Part shown: positions 61,799 to 64,000 of the stretch, piece after piece | Numbering within the stretch: position 1 is the first letter of the stretch | Layout: the number at the start of each line of letters is the position of its first letter | Assembly: GCA_907165275.2 (NCBI GenBank) | Contig: OU015659.1 | Span: forward strand, 9,962,501-10,026,500 | Direction of reading: 5' to 3' | Source: Zygaena filipendulae | Taxonomy: Eukaryota > Arthropoda > Insecta > Lepidoptera > Zygaenidae | DNA length: 64,000 bases | Notes under the pieces: model-generated | Seen by the model: only the letters and a program-made list of their open reading frames with translations | Databases searched by the model: none | What the model was told of the DNA's origin: nothing | Made by a program: the position numbers and the translations under genes

Positions 61799-62140
61799 TT
61801 TTGGCGGGAACCATAGATGGCGGTTTGGTTATTTATTTTCATGTCGATAAAAAATTGTTAAAAATGGATTTTGTTGTTTTATAAGGTGCTGTATTGGACA
61901 ATAATTTTCATAGTGACGGTTTTTTATGTGCTTAAGAAGATAAATATGACATTTCAAGCTGATTTCTTCGGTTTCCTATAGGAGCTCCGAGAAAGTTTTT
62001 GCAAGCTATAAGTACCGTGGTTTGCAAGTTCAAATCGTACAACGAAGCATTTTATTAGAAAATACATTAAACTACTTTTACTTGAAACTGGCTAAATGTA
62101 TTATATTATGCGAAAGTCCATAAAAAAGAAGAAAGAAATG
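61799..62140 (+). repeat. repeat family R-A, copy 3 (longest)
   Basis: From TTTTGGCGGGAACCATAGAT to GCGAAAGTCCATAAAAAAG, collinear with 1685-1985 with a small extra segment. Confidence 0.8.
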
Positions 62141-62211
62141 TATGGGCATAGATAAGCAATAGTGTGTTAACCCACACTGGAGAAATTTTGAGTAAATTAA
62201 AGTTTTAAAAT

Positions 62212-62363
62212 TATAGCGCCATTTTGTTTCAACATTTTTATGGTTAATATTTAGTTACAATTTAGAAAATGTAATAAGGTAAACACATAATTAAAAAACG
62301 TTCTCTAACTCTCAATAAATCGTTCTGAATCAATAACTTCGTTTTGTGGGTTAACATGTTATT
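62212..62363 (+). repeat. repeat family R-B, second copy
   Basis: Same family as 21635-21785, from ATTATAGCGCCATTTTG to GTGGGTTAACATGTTATT. Confidence 0.65.
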
Positions 62364-63780
62364 GCTTATCGGCGTCCGTATGTCGCCATGCAACAAGTTG
62401 TGAAATAATTATTATAGCTATCTATTAGATGGTGCTTTTGTCAATCTTCCATTATTTTATTCTTCCATGATGACCACTACTTTCTACTTTCTAGAGGCAA
62501 AGGCGCTTACCACGGTCACAAAAGGTCTCAAGTCTCAAAGGCAGCACGCATGATTCGTACTAGTTAGGCAAGTAGAACAAAATAAAAGTGTATAATTGAA
62601 TACTTGTATACATACATACATATATATAAGTACTTATAGGTAATCTGAATCTCAGAAACGGCTCCAACGATTTTCAAAACGTCGTTTTAATCGTGTTTTC
62701 AGGCAATGAAAAATGGAGTGTTTGGTATAGGTACTGCTTCTTTACCTAACAACAGATGGCGCTACGAGCGAAGCACGATCACCCAGGGCACGCATAATAT
62801 AATACTATACTAGTACTACCAGGGGCTGTATTTTTAACAGACTTAAAAAAGGAGGAAGTTCGACTTTCGACTGCTTCGACTATTTTTTTGTTTTTTTTTT
62901 ATGTTTGTTACCTCAGAACTTTTGACTGGGTGAACCGATTTTAATAATTCTCTTTTTAATTTAAAAGCTGGTGCTTCCCGTGTGGTCCCATTGTCATGAA
63001 GTCAGGATCTGATAATGGGATCTTGGAGACATCGAGGGAACTCTTCAAATATTATAGGCACACCTATAGCGATATGGTTAGGTTATATTTTAATGTAAAT
63101 GTAATTTTTTTAATAATCTACAAGACGGACTAAAAAATAAAAATTAGTCAACATGCCTATTCCGTGTGCGAATAGTAATTCGAGCGATTCAAAAATTGAC
63201 CTCCTGGGGGTCGATTTTTGAAATCGCTCGAATTACCCGTCTGTCTGTTTGTCTGTCCATTTGTCTGTCTGTCAAGATGCTATGGAGCTATGCAAAAATC
63301 AAACTTCTAAGTCAACGCAAATCGCAATCAAAAGATAAGCAGCATTTAGCGGCTGATGATGTCGCATAATTTGACACGCGTATGGAGATCAAAACCTATA
63401 GGGTATTTCCCGTTGATCTAGAGTCATGAAAGGCAAGAAGCATTGTCTAGCACAAGCACTAGAAAACAGATATGGCACAAGTAAAGAGAAAAATCCGAAA
63501 ATCGTTAATACAAATACAACAAAGAATAAAAGTTATGGTAACTTTTTTTCTAAATCTTCGGACTCGATTGCCGTGATGGACGAACTATTTACATAGGTAG
63601 GTACCTACTAAGAAATTTGTATGCAATAAATAAATAACTCATAGTAAATCTAAGGGTCTAGTGACCTTAACACGTCGCGCTACAAAAACTGTTTTCCCAC
63701 GTGCTCAAAAAACGGTTAATTAAAAAAATTATACTTTCATACAACGTGCTTTATGGCATATAATTATCTATATTTATAAG
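62364..63780. other. upstream repeat-rich DNA, no gene
   Basis: Holds decayed pieces: a TGGCGCTACGAGCGAAGC fragment (62757), ACCGACTTCC-family remains (62850-63080), a short imperfect palindrome around ATTCGAGCGATT (63177-63236) with a (GTCT)n run after it, and a copy of the TAGGGTATTTCCCGTTGATC repeat (63400). Confidence 0.45.
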
Positions 63781-63794
63781 TATATAGGTAATTT

Positions 63795-64000
63795 TATTAT
63801 AAATGAATCGCGGAAATTTAAGTGCTCGCATAACTTCCAAACGACTGCACCGAATTGGATAATTAGTTTTTTTTGTGTTCTTTATTGTCAGGACAAGGTT
63901 TGTTTAAAAGAAGTCTAGAGTTCCTGCGGGAATTCCGAAACTCACGTGGGTGAATCTCCGAAACGGTTGAACCACGGGGTTGAACCGATTTTGAAGGGGC
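63795..64000 (+). mobile_element. Helitron fragment running into the window end
   Basis: Contains GTTCCTGCGGGAATTCCGAA and a decayed hairpin near GTGAATCTCCGAAACGGTTG. It is cut by the end of the window. Confidence 0.45.

Noticed and set aside
1..64000. CRISPR array, phage or bacterial operon content
   Set aside because: Direct repeats are either tandem without spacers or dispersed transposons, and genes have spliceosomal introns. The DNA is animal nuclear sequence.

Overview
The window looks like nuclear DNA from a moth or butterfly (Lepidoptera). The background is AT-rich, and GC-rich coding exons are split by many small introns. The intergenic and intronic DNA is packed with repeats typical of that order: dozens of short Helitrons of the type ending in CAGCTAG, several MITE families, and hAT, PIF/Harbinger and non-LTR relics. 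I found no bacterial-style operons, CRISPR arrays, rRNA genes or convincing tRNA genes.

Only one host gene can be recognised. It fills most of the window on the minus strand and encodes the cell-polarity protein Lethal(2) giant larvae (l(2)gl, LLGL family). I reconstructed 24 coding exons from position 58967 (ATG) down to 10758 (TAG), preceded by a likely non-coding first exon near 59429-59640. All splice phases agree and the summed length is 3405 nt, giving 1134 residues, close to the Drosophila protein. The three aPKC-target serines fall at residues 655, 659 and 663, almost the same numbers as in the fly. The first coding exon is separated from the rest by a 27.6 kb intron (58883-31251); the other 23 coding exons lie within 20.5 kb (31250-10758).

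Layout: 1-9130 is repeat-rich DNA downstream of the gene. 9130-10757 is the probable 3' UTR. 10758-31250 holds exons 25 to 3 with small introns, many invaded by MITEs or Helitrons. 31251-58883 is the giant intron, with nested MITEs, a 569 bp near-perfect hairpin, a head-to-tail Helitron array, a PIF/Harbinger relic and a hAT element with an intact 8 bp target duplication that itself carries a non-LTR fragment. 58884-59640 holds exon 2, intron 1, exon 1 and the promoter. 59649-64000 is upstream repeat-rich DNA.

The most unusual feature is a 134 bp tandem array (20281-20976) that repeats the 3' end of exon 14 together with its splice donor. It creates five near-identical donors, and only the first keeps the reading frame. 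Alanine-glycine dipeptide tracts in two exons, a minisatellite abutting the exon 9 donor and a 60+60 bp perfect hairpin in intron 10 also deserve attention. I did not find a clearly new multi-gene system. The novelty is in how repeats shape this one polarity gene.
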